NCBI RefSeq assembly: GCF_004959775.1
Contig: NZ_SJZG01000013.1
Coordinates: 1-64,000 of the forward strand
DNA length: 64,000 nucleotides
Direction: 5' to 3'
Source of the DNA: Agromyces sp. H66
GTDB lineage: Bacteria; Actinomycetota; Actinomycetes; Actinomycetales; Microbacteriaceae
Part shown: positions 33,043 through 43,800 of the stretch, piece after piece
Layout: each line of letters starts with the position of its first letter
Position numbering within the stretch: the stretch's first letter is position 1
Notes under the pieces: generated by a model
Databases searched by the model: none
The model's input: the letters and a program-made list of their open reading frames with translations, nothing else
What the model was told of the DNA's origin: nothing
Program-made: the position numbers and the translations under genes

Positions 33043-36000
33043 ATGAAGTCAGACTCGAACAGGTGGATTCCCCTTGGCGAGCCTGCAACTCCAGCTGAGT
33101 CGGACGCGCTCGAGCGGTTCCGCGAACTCCTGCCAGACGATGGCATCGCGACCGCATGGGTGAACCTCACCGCGATCAACCCGGATGGACGCACCGATGA
33201 GATCGACGCGCTCCTCCTGACGCGAGCCGGCCTCTTCGTGCTCGAGTTCAAGGGTTGGCACGGCGAGATCTATGGCAAAGCAACGACGTGGGAGCGCAGG
33301 GTCGGCAAACGGCTCGACTTCGTGGCGAACCCGTACATCCTCACTGACAGCAAGGCAAAGCGGCTCGCATCGACGCTGAAGGATGCGGCCTCGCGCATCC
33401 CTGGCAAACCGAAGGTTCCGTTCGTTACGGCCCGAATCGTCCTCCACGGCAAGGACTCGAAGGTGTCGCTTGACGCGCCAACCGAGGTTCGGGTCCTCAC
33501 GCTCGACGGATACAACGTCAAGGGCCTTCCCGCCGGCAACACCGTCTCCAATTTCCTCTCCACGCCGATCGCCGACCAGAAGCCGGTCGACGGGCCCCGT
33601 GCGAACGAGATCCGCAAGATCATTGAGGCCGCCGGCTTCCTGCCGACTCCGAAGACGCGAACCGTCGGCCACTACCAGCTTGACAACGCCGACCCCCTCG
33701 GGGAGGGCGCTGGTTGGCGCGACGTGCTCGTCACCCATCCCGATACTGGTAAGAAGCGGCGGATGCGCCTGTTCGACGTGCCGCGCGGTGCGTCGGCCCA
33801 AGCGCTTCAGCAGATCGAACTCAACGCGAAGCGCGAGTTCGCCTTCACCGACGGACTCTCCTTTCCCGGCATCGCTCGCGCGATTGAGTACTTCGCTACC
33901 GATAACGGCCCAGCACTGCTGTTCGACTACCACCCCGATGACGTGCCGCTCGATGATTTCCTCGCTGGTGTGGGCGCCCCACTCGACCTTGACGCACGCC
34001 TCGGACTGATCCGCAGCGTCGGTGAAGTGCTCTCGTACGCCCACGCGCGCCGCTTGACGCATCGCGCGCTGACGCCCCGCCAGATCTACGTCCGGCAGTC
34101 AGGTGCGACGCTCACGGTCGCGATCCGTGACTGGATGACCGCGCAGCGAGCCTCTTCGAGTACCACGAGTCTGACGATCGTGTCAGGCGGCGTCTCCCAA
34201 GTCGATTCCCTCGTCGAGCACGCATCGTGGGTTTACCTGGCGCCCGAGACGCTGCGCCATGACCCGGATGCGCCGCCGATCGCACTCGACGTCTATGGGC
34301 TCGGCGCAGTCGCCTTCCTGATCCTCACCGGCGAGCCCCCGGCCCAGGGGCTCAAGGACCTGCTGGATCGGGTCCAGTCATTCGAGAGCCTCGACCCGCT
34401 CTCGGTCAGCCCCGATCTGCCCGAGCCCGTCGCCGAAGTCATCACTAAGGCGACGATGTTCCAGGAGATCCACCGCACGATCGACATCGACTCGGTGCTG
34501 GCGAGCCTCGAGTACGCGCTCGATGAGATCACACGACCGGATGACGCAGATGAACGACGCGAGGCCGAGGGCGACCCGATCGACGCGTCGAAGGGCGAGA
34601 CCATCGCCGAGCGGTTCGTCGTACAGGACCGCCGCGGATCGGGGTCAACCGGCACCGCCCTGCTCGTGGACGATTTCGAGGCCGAGATCTCGGGCGTCAT
34701 CCTGAAGCTGGCTCGCGACGACGCTGCGGCCGCCCGGTTGCACGTCGAGGCGGATGTGCTGCGAAATCTCGACCACCCGAGGGTCGTGAAGCTGATCGAG
34801 GGCCCGATTACCGTTGGTGAGCGCACCGCGCTGGTTCTGTCGGATGCCGGCGCTGAGACCCTCGCCCTCAAGCTCCAGAACGAGGGCCGGGCAACCATCG
34901 AGCAGCTTGAGCGATTCGGTGCCGACCTGCTCGAGGCGGTCGCCTACCTCGACGCGCATGGCGTATTCCACCGAGACATCAAGCCGGCAAACCTCGCCGT
35001 CGCCCCAGATCCCGGCACTCGCAAGCCGCGACTCAATCTCTTCGACTTCTCCCTGGCGAAAGAGCCGGTGCGCAACATCCAGTCAGGTTCTCGCCCGTAC
35101 CTGGACCCGTTCCTCGGCCAGAAACGACGCCAGCAGTACGACCGGGCGGCCGAGCTCTACGCTGTCGCGGTCACGCTCTTCGAGATGGCGGTCGCGTCGA
35201 CGCCGTGGTGGGACAAGGGTGGTGCAGGTCCCACCGGCACCGACGACACGGCGGTCGTGCACGACGGCCTCTTTGACGCCGGGGTGGCATCAGGTCTGAC
35301 GAGCTTCTTCGCGAAGGCATTCACCCCCGATGCCACAGAGCGCTTCGCGAACGTGAGCGAAATCGCCGAGGCCTGGCGTCGAGTGTTCGCCGAGGTCGAC
35401 GCGGTTCCGGGTGACGAGAAGGATGCCCCGTCGAGCGACGCACGCGCCGAGAGCGCGACGCTTGACACGCCGATCGAGCAGTCCGGGCTGAGCGCCCGCG
35501 CGGTTTCCGCGCTCGCACGTGTCGATGCCACAACGGTCGGCGAGCTCCTCGCGGTTCCGCCGGTGAAGCTCAACGCCGTTCGTGGCATGGGTGAGCGTGT
35601 TCGCAAGGAGGTGCAGGGTCGCATCGCCGCATGGCGTGCCCGACTGCTCAGCACGACGACACCTCCCGCGACCCCCGATCCCACCCGCCGCGAGTCGATC
35701 GAACGTCGAACCGCTGCGCTGGTTCCCCGGGCAACCGAAGACAATGCCGCCGAGGTCAATGTGCTCACGCACCTTCTGGGGTTTGAGGCACGAGACGTGC
35801 AGCCATCAGCCCCCAACTGGCCGTCGATGGCGGAGCTGTCCAAGCTCACCGACGTGTCGATCCAGGACGTTCTCCGCGTCATCGACACGGCCGTCGTGCG
35901 ATGGAAGAAGAACGGTACCCTGCGGGGCGTGCTCGATGACCTCGTCGAGACCCTGCTGAGTCGTGGTCGCGTCGCCACCGCCGACGAGCTCGCGTCGGCC

Positions 36001-37227
36001 CTGATGGTTGCGTACGGCTCAGCGCTCGATGGCGCTGCGCGGCGGCGGCGGGCGCTGGGACTCCTCCGTGCGGCCATCGAGACGGATGCCGCAGCCGCCA
36101 CACCGCGCTTCCAGTTCCGTCGTACGCAGGGGGCAGAACCTGACATCCTCATCGCATTGACGTCGGCAGTGCCGTCGCCCGGCCAGGCTTCGGTGCCCAC
36201 GGCCGACGCCATGCTCGACGTGGCGAACGCACTCGCAGGGCGGGTCGACGCGCTCGTCGAGTCGGGCGAGGTCGTGGACGCCGCGAGTGCGCGTGAACAG
36301 CTTCGCGCTGCCGCTCCCGACACCGCCCTCATCGATGACCAACGCCTCGTGGAGCTCGCGGTGAGCGCCTCGAGCGGCGCCGCACGATCGAGCGTCGGCG
36401 AGGTCTATCCGAAGCGCATGCCCGGCGATCGCGCGGTCGAGACTGCCCTGCGGGGCATCGCGGTTCGGGACCTGACGCGCGATGGCATCATCCGCCGCAC
36501 CGAGTCGCGCTTCCCGCTCGCCGAGCAGGTGCCGCACCGACCCGCCCTCGACGACGTGATCGCGCGAACGCACCCGCACCTGGTCTGGTCGGGCGATGCC
36601 TACCGCCCGCGTTCGACGGTGGGTGGCTCCTACAGCTCAACGACGCTCTCGCGCACCGATCTCGCAAAGTCGCTCCCCGCATCCGACCTGCATGCACGAC
36701 TCCTGGGGTCGATCGGGAGCAACGCGGCGCTGACGCTTGCGGTCAATCCGCGACGCTACACGGAGGCCCGGCGGTACCTCACGAACCGGTACGACGTCAC
36801 CACCATCGATCTCGCAGCTGAGCTCGTGCGTCGCATGCATGCGGTGGCCGACGAGCGTGGCGCGAAGTGGGCCGTCGTCACGCGGGCGGATGCCTCGGAG
36901 GCGTCGTCGAACGACTTCAAGCGGGTGAGTCAGATCGCACGCCAGGCGTTCGAGCCGTACTGGCGCGAACTCTCAGCAGAACCGAATCCCTTGCTGCTCA
37001 CGAACGCCGCGCCGATCGCTCGCTACGGCCTCACCGAGTACCTCGCCGAGATGTTCGACCTCGCCCGCCCGAGGCCCGCCGCACGTTGGCTGCTCGTGCC
37101 GCACAAAGCGGCCAAGCCGACGCCGGACCTCGATGGGCGACCGATCCCACTCGGCCCCGATCGGTGGGTATCGCTACCCTCAGACCTCGCTGAACTGTTC
37201 CCTTCTTCGTCTGGAGTTGTTGCGTGA
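33043..37227 (+). CDS. pglW: BREX-2 serine/threonine kinase PglW
   Basis: A 1394-residue protein. An N-terminal NERD domain (about 35-180: DEIDALLLTRAGLFVLEFKGWHGEIYG) is followed by two kinase-like domains. The first (about 215-500) is degenerate: HRALTPRQIYV lacks the catalytic Asp of HRD and RDW replaces DFG. The second (about 520-790) keeps HRDIKPANL and has DFS in place of DFG, so it is probably active. Helix-hairpin-helix-like and winged segments follow (VGELLAVPPVKLNAVRGMGERV). PglW is the kinase of BREX type 2 systems. It opens the operon and overlaps pglX by four bases. Confidence 0.92.
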   Translation: MKSDSNRWIPLGEPATPAESDALERFRELLPDDGIATAWVNLTAINPDGRTDEIDALLLTRAGLFVLEFKGWHGEIYGKATTWERRVGKRLDFVANPYILTDSKAKRLASTLKDAASRIPGKPKVPFVTARIVLHGKDSKVSLDAPTEVRVLTLDGYNVKGLPAGNTVSNFLSTPIADQKPVDGPRANEIRKIIEAAGFLPTPKTRTVGHYQLDNADPLGEGAGWRDVLVTHPDTGKKRRMRLFDVPRGASAQALQQIELNAKREFAFTDGLSFPGIARAIEYFATDNGPALLFDYHPDDVPLDDFLAGVGAPLDLDARLGLIRSVGEVLSYAHARRLTHRALTPRQIYVRQSGATLTVAIRDWMTAQRASSSTTSLTIVSGGVSQVDSLVEHASWVYLAPETLRHDPDAPPIALDVYGLGAVAFLILTGEPPAQGLKDLLDRVQSFESLDPLSVSPDLPEPVAEVITKATMFQEIHRTIDIDSVLASLEYALDEITRPDDADERREAEGDPIDASKGETIAERFVVQDRRGSGSTGTALLVDDFEAEISGVILKLARDDAAAARLHVEADVLRNLDHPRVVKLIEGPITVGERTALVLSDAGAETLALKLQNEGRATIEQLERFGADLLEAVAYLDAHGVFHRDIKPANLAVAPDPGTRKPRLNLFDFSLAKEPVRNIQSGSRPYLDPFLGQKRRQQYDRAAELYAVAVTLFEMAVASTPWWDKGGAGPTGTDDTAVVHDGLFDAGVASGLTSFFAKAFTPDATERFANVSEIAEAWRRVFAEVDAVPGDEKDAPSSDARAESATLDTPIEQSGLSARAVSALARVDATTVGELLAVPPVKLNAVRGMGERVRKEVQGRIAAWRARLLSTTTPPATPDPTRRESIERRTAALVPRATEDNAAEVNVLTHLLGFEARDVQPSAPNWPSMAELSKLTDVSIQDVLRVIDTAVVRWKKNGTLRGVLDDLVETLLSRGRVATADELASALMVAYGSALDGAARRRRALGLLRAAIETDAAAATPRFQFRRTQGAEPDILIALTSAVPSPGQASVPTADAMLDVANALAGRVDALVESGEVVDAASAREQLRAAAPDTALIDDQRLVELAVSASSGAARSSVGEVYPKRMPGDRAVETALRGIAVRDLTRDGIIRRTESRFPLAEQVPHRPALDDVIARTHPHLVWSGDAYRPRSTVGGSYSSTTLSRTDLAKSLPASDLHARLLGSIGSNAALTLAVNPRRYTEARRYLTNRYDVTTIDLAAELVRRMHAVADERGAKWAVVTRADASEASSNDFKRVSQIARQAFEPYWRELSAEPNPLLLTNAAPIARYGLTEYLAEMFDLARPRPAARWLLVPHKAAKPTPDLDGRPIPLGPDRWVSLPSDLAELFPSSSGVVA

Positions 37228-40200
37228 TTGATGCTGCCGCGTTGCTGGCTGACCTGAAGCGGCGAGTGCGCCTGCTCGAAGACGACCTGCGGGAACGCGC
37301 GGAAGTCTCGGATGACGCGTGGGCGCAGGAGCTGCGCGCGGAGTACAACCGCGCGTTCGCGCGTGACCGGACGGCGCTGTCGTGGTCGGAGTGGCGTGAC
37401 GGTGAGGTGACGCTCGCCTCGGTGGCCTGGATCGTCGCGTGCGTGTTCGTGCGGTTCGCGGAGGACAACGGGTTGCTGGCTGGCGCTCGGGATGACCGAG
37501 GGATCGAGGGGCCGTGGTTGTCAGGTCCTGGTGTCGCTCGTGATCGGGCGGTGGAGAACCAGACGGCGTTCCACAATGCCGTGCCAACGTCGAACAGCCG
37601 CGACTGGTTCCACGTCGCGTTCGGCGTCCTCGCCGACCTGCCCGCAGGCAAGGCGCTCCTGGATCGGCGCCACAACCCGGTGTGGTCGGCGCCCATCAGT
37701 GGTGCGGCCGCAGATGATCTGCTGGCCTTCTGGCGGCAAGCGGACCTGAGCGGTCAGGTCGTACACGACTTCACTGACGCGACCCTGGACACGCGGTTCC
37801 TCGGTGACCTGTACCAGGACCTCTCGGAGTACGCGAAGAAGACGTACGCGCTGTTGCAGACGCCGGTGTTCGTGGAGGAGTTCATCCTCGATCGCACGTT
37901 GAATCCCGCGATTGATGAGTTCGGGCTTGAAGGGTTGAAGCTCATCGACCCGACGTGTGGGTCGGGTCACTTCCTCCTTGGCGCATTCGCCCGGCTGGAT
38001 GACGCGTGGCAGGCGCACGCGCCGGGGCTCGATGCGCGCGCTCGCGTGCAGAAGGCGCTGGACTCCATCCACGGTGTGGACCTGAACCCCTTCGCGGTGG
38101 CGATCGCCCGCTTCCGATTGACGGTCGCGGCGCTGCGGGCGTCGGGTGAGCCGACGCTAACGGACGCCCCGGCGTTCGGGTTTCATCTCGCGGTCGGTGA
38201 CTCACTGCTGCGTTCAGAGGCGTCGACGCAGAAGTTGTCGATGGGGGACGACGAGGAGGAGTTCACCTACTCGGTCGAGGATGTCAAGGAGTACGCCGGA
38301 ATCCTTGATCGCGGCCAGTACCACGTCGTGGTCGGCAACCCGCCCTATATCACCGTCAAGGACAAGGCCCTGAACCAGCGGTACCGGGAGTTGTTCAAGA
38401 CCTGCTCCGGGAAGTACGCGCTGAGCGTGCCGTTCATGGAGCTGTTCTTCGAATTGGCGAAGCGGTCGGATGCTGCCGGGTCCGGTGCCGGGTATGTGGG
38501 TAAGATCACGTCGAACTCGTTCATGAAACGCGAGTTCGGGAAAAAAGTAATTGAGCAGTTCCTCTCAGGCGCGGACCCGTTCAGCCCGGTGGACCTGAGT
38601 GGTGTGGTCGACACGTCAGGTGCGTACATCCCCGGTCACGGCACGCCGACGGTGATTCTGTTCGGACGGCGCCGGCGTCCTGCCCTTGACGTTGTGCGTG
38701 CGGCGCTCGGTGTGCGCGGGGAGCCGGGTCAGCCAGCGGATCCGGCACACGGCAAGGTGTGGAGCGAGATCACGGGGCACATCGACGAGCCCGGTTATAA
38801 CGGTACGTACGTCACTATCAGCGACCTCAGCCGAGAGACACTCTCACGGTTCCCATGGTCCCTCTCCGGGGGCGGCGCCAGCGACCTTAAGGCGATGCTG
38901 GATGCCTCGGGGGTCACACAACTGAAGAATCGTCTCGGGATGCCGACGGGATTTGCGAGCTTTCCTGGGAACGACGAGCCGTTTGTGCTCGACCATCAGT
39001 GGTTTGAGCGGCACACCGATAGCGCACACGTTGGCAAGGTATTCGTCACCGGTGATGTAGTTCGCGACTGGTCCGTTTCTCCCAGCGAAGTGTCGATCGC
39101 ACCCTACGACGCGTCGTTCAAGCCTCTGCCTTTCGACGTTCAGAGTGCCTGGGGGCGGCACCTCTGGGCATTTAGGGCAGTGCTCGACGCGACTACCGGC
39201 TTCGGAGGCGAGACGAGCAAGGAGGCTGGCGCCGATTGGTGGGTGTGGTACCGCTGGATTCCAGCAAAGTACCGGATTCCGCTATCGATCACGTTCGCGT
39301 TCGTGGCGACGCATAACCACTTCGTATTGGACCGGGGTGGGAAGGTCTTCAAGCAGTCGGCGCCGGTGATCAAGCTGCCCGCGGATGCGACCGAGGACGA
39401 CCACTACGACCTGCTCGGCATCCTGAACTCCTCCACCGCCTGCTTCTGGCTCAAGCAGGTCAGCCATGACAAGGGAAACGGCGGGTACGGCGGTGGCATC
39501 GCGGACCAAGAATGGGAGCGATTCTTCGAGTTCACCGCGACAAAGCTTGGACCCTTCCCGCTGCCGTCGAGCTATCCTCGGGAGCACGCTGAGGCACTTG
39601 ATCGCCTCGCGAATGAGCTCGCGACCGTCCAGCCCACCGCGACGATCGCTCGCACAGGCGACGCCGAGCGTCTTCGCGACGCGCTCGAGAGCGCGCGCAA
39701 GCGTCACGCTGCAATCCGTGGCCAAATGGTGTGGGCTCAGGAAGAGCTCGACTGGCTGACGTATTCGATCTATGGACTCACTAATCGACCGCTCGTGGGT
39801 GAGGCGAACGGAAGTATTGAACTCGGATCGCGTGCGTTCGAAGTCGCGCTTGCACGCCGTGTTCAGTCTGGCGAGATCACATCAGATTGGTTCGATCGGC
39901 ACGGGAGTCAGCCGGTAACCGATGTGCCGGCAAGCTGGCCGGGAGCATACCGGGAGCTGGTGGAGCGTCGCCTTTCGGAGATAGCGTCAAACCCTTGGAT
40001 CCGCCTCCTCGAGCAGCCCGAGTACAAGCGGCGGTGGGCTGGCCCTTCGTGGGAGCACCAACTCCCGGGTGCGCTTCGCGATGCCCTACTCGACCGACTG
40101 GAGTCACGAGACCTCTGGGTTGACGCGAATGGCCGCCCGGCCACACGATCGGTCGGGGACCTCGCGCAGGAGCTGCGCCGCGATGCGCGGGCGCGCGAGC

Positions 40201-40847
40201 TGGCCGAGTTGCTGGTCGGATCGTCCGACGTGGACTACATTGCGCTGGTCGCCGAACTGATCCTTGGAGAATCGGTGCCGCACGTGGCCGTACAGCGGTA
40301 CAAACCGAAGGGCCTCCAGAATTTCCGAGTGTGGCAGCATGTCTGGGAGCTCCAGCGCGCGGAGGATCGCGGCGAGAAGGTCTCGATCCCGGTGCCGCCG
40401 AAGTACACGCAGGCCGACTTCCAGAAGCCGACCTATTGGAAAGCGCGCGGCAAGCTCGACGTGCCCAAGGAGCGATTCATCTCGTATCCCGGTGCGGTGC
40501 TGCCGAACGACGACAGCGCGGTGTTCGGCTGGGCCGGCTGGGACCACGCGGAGCGTGGTCAGGCGCTCCTGGGTCTAGCGTCCGCGATGAGTGCCGAGGG
40601 TGCGTCATCCGATGCGCTGATGCCGTTGTTCGCAGGGCTCGTCGAGCTGGAGCCGTGGCTGCGGCAGTGGCATGCTGACGTCGATCCGGCGTTCGGCACG
40701 AGCCCGGCCGACGCGATCACCGGCGTCTTCGAAGGTCTCCTCGCCCAATACGGCGTCAGCCGTGACGAGGTGAACGCGTGGGCTCCGATTCCGTCCGTCA
40801 CACGACGCGGTCGACGGCCTGCAACCACCGAAAAGGCAAACGCATGA
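37224..40847 (+). CDS. pglX: BREX-2 adenine-specific DNA methyltransferase PglX
   Basis: A 1207-residue N6-adenine methyltransferase, the normal size for PglX. Motif I is DPTCGSGHFLLGAF (about residue 248) and motif IV is VVGNPPYITVKD (about 370). The C-terminal half recognises the target sequence. In BREX the enzyme marks host DNA and helps block phage. The GTG start overlaps the pglW stop (GTGA, 37224-37227). The C-terminus overlaps pglY as ATGA. Confidence 0.93.
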   Translation: MIDAAALLADLKRRVRLLEDDLRERAEVSDDAWAQELRAEYNRAFARDRTALSWSEWRDGEVTLASVAWIVACVFVRFAEDNGLLAGARDDRGIEGPWLSGPGVARDRAVENQTAFHNAVPTSNSRDWFHVAFGVLADLPAGKALLDRRHNPVWSAPISGAAADDLLAFWRQADLSGQVVHDFTDATLDTRFLGDLYQDLSEYAKKTYALLQTPVFVEEFILDRTLNPAIDEFGLEGLKLIDPTCGSGHFLLGAFARLDDAWQAHAPGLDARARVQKALDSIHGVDLNPFAVAIARFRLTVAALRASGEPTLTDAPAFGFHLAVGDSLLRSEASTQKLSMGDDEEEFTYSVEDVKEYAGILDRGQYHVVVGNPPYITVKDKALNQRYRELFKTCSGKYALSVPFMELFFELAKRSDAAGSGAGYVGKITSNSFMKREFGKKVIEQFLSGADPFSPVDLSGVVDTSGAYIPGHGTPTVILFGRRRRPALDVVRAALGVRGEPGQPADPAHGKVWSEITGHIDEPGYNGTYVTISDLSRETLSRFPWSLSGGGASDLKAMLDASGVTQLKNRLGMPTGFASFPGNDEPFVLDHQWFERHTDSAHVGKVFVTGDVVRDWSVSPSEVSIAPYDASFKPLPFDVQSAWGRHLWAFRAVLDATTGFGGETSKEAGADWWVWYRWIPAKYRIPLSITFAFVATHNHFVLDRGGKVFKQSAPVIKLPADATEDDHYDLLGILNSSTACFWLKQVSHDKGNGGYGGGIADQEWERFFEFTATKLGPFPLPSSYPREHAEALDRLANELATVQPTATIARTGDAERLRDALESARKRHAAIRGQMVWAQEELDWLTYSIYGLTNRPLVGEANGSIELGSRAFEVALARRVQSGEITSDWFDRHGSQPVTDVPASWPGAYRELVERRLSEIASNPWIRLLEQPEYKRRWAGPSWEHQLPGALRDALLDRLESRDLWVDANGRPATRSVGDLAQELRRDARARELAELLVGSSDVDYIALVAELILGESVPHVAVQRYKPKGLQNFRVWQHVWELQRAEDRGEKVSIPVPPKYTQADFQKPTYWKARGKLDVPKERFISYPGAVLPNDDSAVFGWAGWDHAERGQALLGLASAMSAEGASSDALMPLFAGLVELEPWLRQWHADVDPAFGTSPADAITGVFEGLLAQYGVSRDEVNAWAPIPSVTRRGRRPATTEKANA

Positions 40848-43800
40848 CCGAGCTGAACCTCACTTCGCCGCTGCGCGACCTGATCAACATCCCGGAGAAG
40901 GTCGACGCATCCGATTTCGTGCTGCAACTCCACGAGGGTGTCGAGCACGCCGACCGTACCCTCTCGGACTATGTGGTCACCGATTCCATCGCCGAGTCGC
41001 TCGACGATGCACTCGGTATCGTCGAGCGCACGTTCGCGGAGCGGCGCGCCAAGGGCGCGTTCATCCACGGCTCATTCGGTAGTGGTAAGTCGCACTTCAT
41101 GGCGGTGCTGCACCTGCTGCTCACCGGTAACCTGACGGCGCGCAAACTCGACGGCCTCGCGAGCGTCGTGGATCGTCGAAGCGGCGTGCTCGCCCGAAAC
41201 GTGCTCGCGATCGACTACCACCTGCTTGGCGCCAAGAGCTTCGAGGATGAGCTGTTCAACGGCTATCTAAAGACGGTTCGTAACTCGCACCCGCATGCGC
41301 CCACTCCGATGCTCCATGTGAGCGACAGCCTCCTGGCCGACGCCGCGAATGCTCGAGCGCGAATGGGCGATGCTGCGTTCTTCGCCGCGATCAGCACCGG
41401 CGCAGACGATGGCTGGGGCGATTTCAGCGCACCCTGGGATGCCGAGAGCTTCGACGCGGCTATCCGCGCTGGCGGCGCGGAGCGCGACCGCCTGGTGACT
41501 GACCTCACCTCCACCCTCTACCAGTCCTACACGCACGCGGGCCAGTGGCTCGACATCTCCACCGGGCTCGAGAGGATGACGGAGCACGCCAAGAGTCTGG
41601 GGTACGACGGCATCGTGCTCTTCCTCGACGAGCTCGTGCTCTGGCTCGGACAGCACCTTTCCGACAGCGCGTTCATCCAGGAGGAGACCTCGAAAGTCGC
41701 GAAGCTGGTCGAGACCGGCGTCTCATCGCTGCCGATCCCGATCGTCTCGTTCGTCGCTCGCCAACGCGATCTCAAAGACTTCCTCGGCGACAGCATTGAC
41801 GGTGCACAGCAGCAAGCCATCGGCCAGTCGTTCCAGTGGTGGGAGGACCGGTTCGAGCGCATCGAGCTCAAGGCCGCCGACCTGCCGAAGATCGTGAAGC
41901 AGCGACTCCTCGCGCCGACCTCGGACGCTGCGGCATCCGTTCTCGGTGACGCCCTCGCGAGCGTCAAGCGCAGTGGTGCTTGGACGTACCTGATGACCGA
42001 TGAGGTCAACTCGGACGAGCAGGACTTCGCTGATGTGTACCCGTTCTCGCCCGCCCTCGTCGACTCGATGATCGCCTTGTCGTCACTCATGCAGCGCGAG
42101 CGCACCGCCCTCAAGCTCATGGGTGAGCTGCTCGCAGATGGGCGTAGCGAGCTCACCGCATCCGATGTCGTTCCCGTCGGTGACCTCTTCGACCAGATCA
42201 TGACCGGCAGCTCGACCCCGCTGACGAACGACATGAAGCGGCGATTCTCGATCGCCCGGTCGTTCTACGAGGAGAAGTTCCGCCCGTTCCTGCTGAACAA
42301 GCACAACCTGATGGAGTCGGACGCGCGTGCCCTCGGGCGGAAGCATCCGTTCCGTACGGAAGACCGTCTCGCCAAGACACTGCTCGTTGCGGACCTCGCG
42401 CCGGGCGCGGCATCGCTGCGCAACCTCACCGCCGCGAAACTGGCCGCGCTGAACTACGGGACCATCAATTCGTACGTGCCCGGGGCCGAGGCCCAGCAGG
42501 TGCGCACGTGGGTCGGCCAGTGGGCACAGCAGTTCGGTGAGGTCTCGATTGGCGAGGGTGTCGACCCGCTCATCGCTATCCACCTCAGCGGGGTCGATTA
42601 CGACTCGATCCTCGAGCGCGTGGCATCCGAAGACAATCCCTCGAACCGCCGCGTGCTCATCCGCGACCTCGTCCAGGGCGAACTGAAGCTGACTGGCGGC
42701 GGGCTCATTCGCGAGAAGCAGCTGACACACGTCTGGCGTGGTCGCAAGCGGAACGTGGTCGCGATTTTCGGCAACGTGCGCGACCAAAATGATGTCCGCG
42801 ACGAGGACCTCATCTCGTCGGGCGACGAGTGGAAACTCGTGATCGACTACCCCTACGACGCCGACGGACGACCCCCGACTGACGATCTGGCGCGGCTCAG
42901 CGACCTGCAAGATGAGGGCGTCGAATCGCAGACCATCGTGTGGATTCCGAACTTCCTCACGCAGGATCGGCTCGCGGACCTTGGCAAGCTCGTGAAGCTC
43001 GAGCACGTGCTGCTGCCGAACCAGTTTGATCAGAACTCGAGCCATCTTCCCGCCACCGACCGGGAGCCGGCCCGGCAGGCACTCGAGAATCAGCGGAAGA
43101 CTCTTCGCACCTCGATCGTCTCGGCGCTGCGACAGGCGTACGCCGTCTCGAGCAGAAAATCCGGCGATGTCGATGACGACCTCACGCCGTCAGAGGTGTT
43201 CTCCACCTTGTTCCGTGGGCTGAAGATCAGTCCGCCGGTCGCCGACGACCTGCTGAAGGGGTTGCAGTCGGCACTCGAGCAGGCGTGGGCTGTGGAGTTC
43301 CCCGAGCATCCAGCGTTCGAGCCGAGCGGCGCCGAGATTCGCACGATCGATCTCCGACGAGTTGTGGAGCTGGTCGAGACCGCCGTCAGCGCGGGCGGTC
43401 GCGCAGAAGGACTTGCTCGGCCCGAGCAGGAGGTCCTCAAGCGCATCGCCGTGCCGCTCGGGCTGGGAACGCTCAGCGAGAACGTGTTCGTCGCGTCAAT
43501 GGTGGAGTTCCGATGGCGCGACACCTTCTCGAAGTGGGCCGCCGAGGCGGATGATCGCATTGACGTGAAGACGCTGCGCGATCGACTCGCAACGTGGGGA
43601 ATGGCGCGTGATGTCGAGGATGCGCTCATCGCCAGCTGGGCGCTCATCGCCGACCGCGAGTGGGTGCGCGGTGAGACCGCAGTGCCCGCGCCCGCAGTCG
43701 GCTCGATCCCGAATGACCTCGTGCTTCGATCGGCGAACCTGCCAAGCGAAGCCGACTGGAAACGGGCGAACGAGGTCGCCGCCGCGGTCTTCGGCATGCC

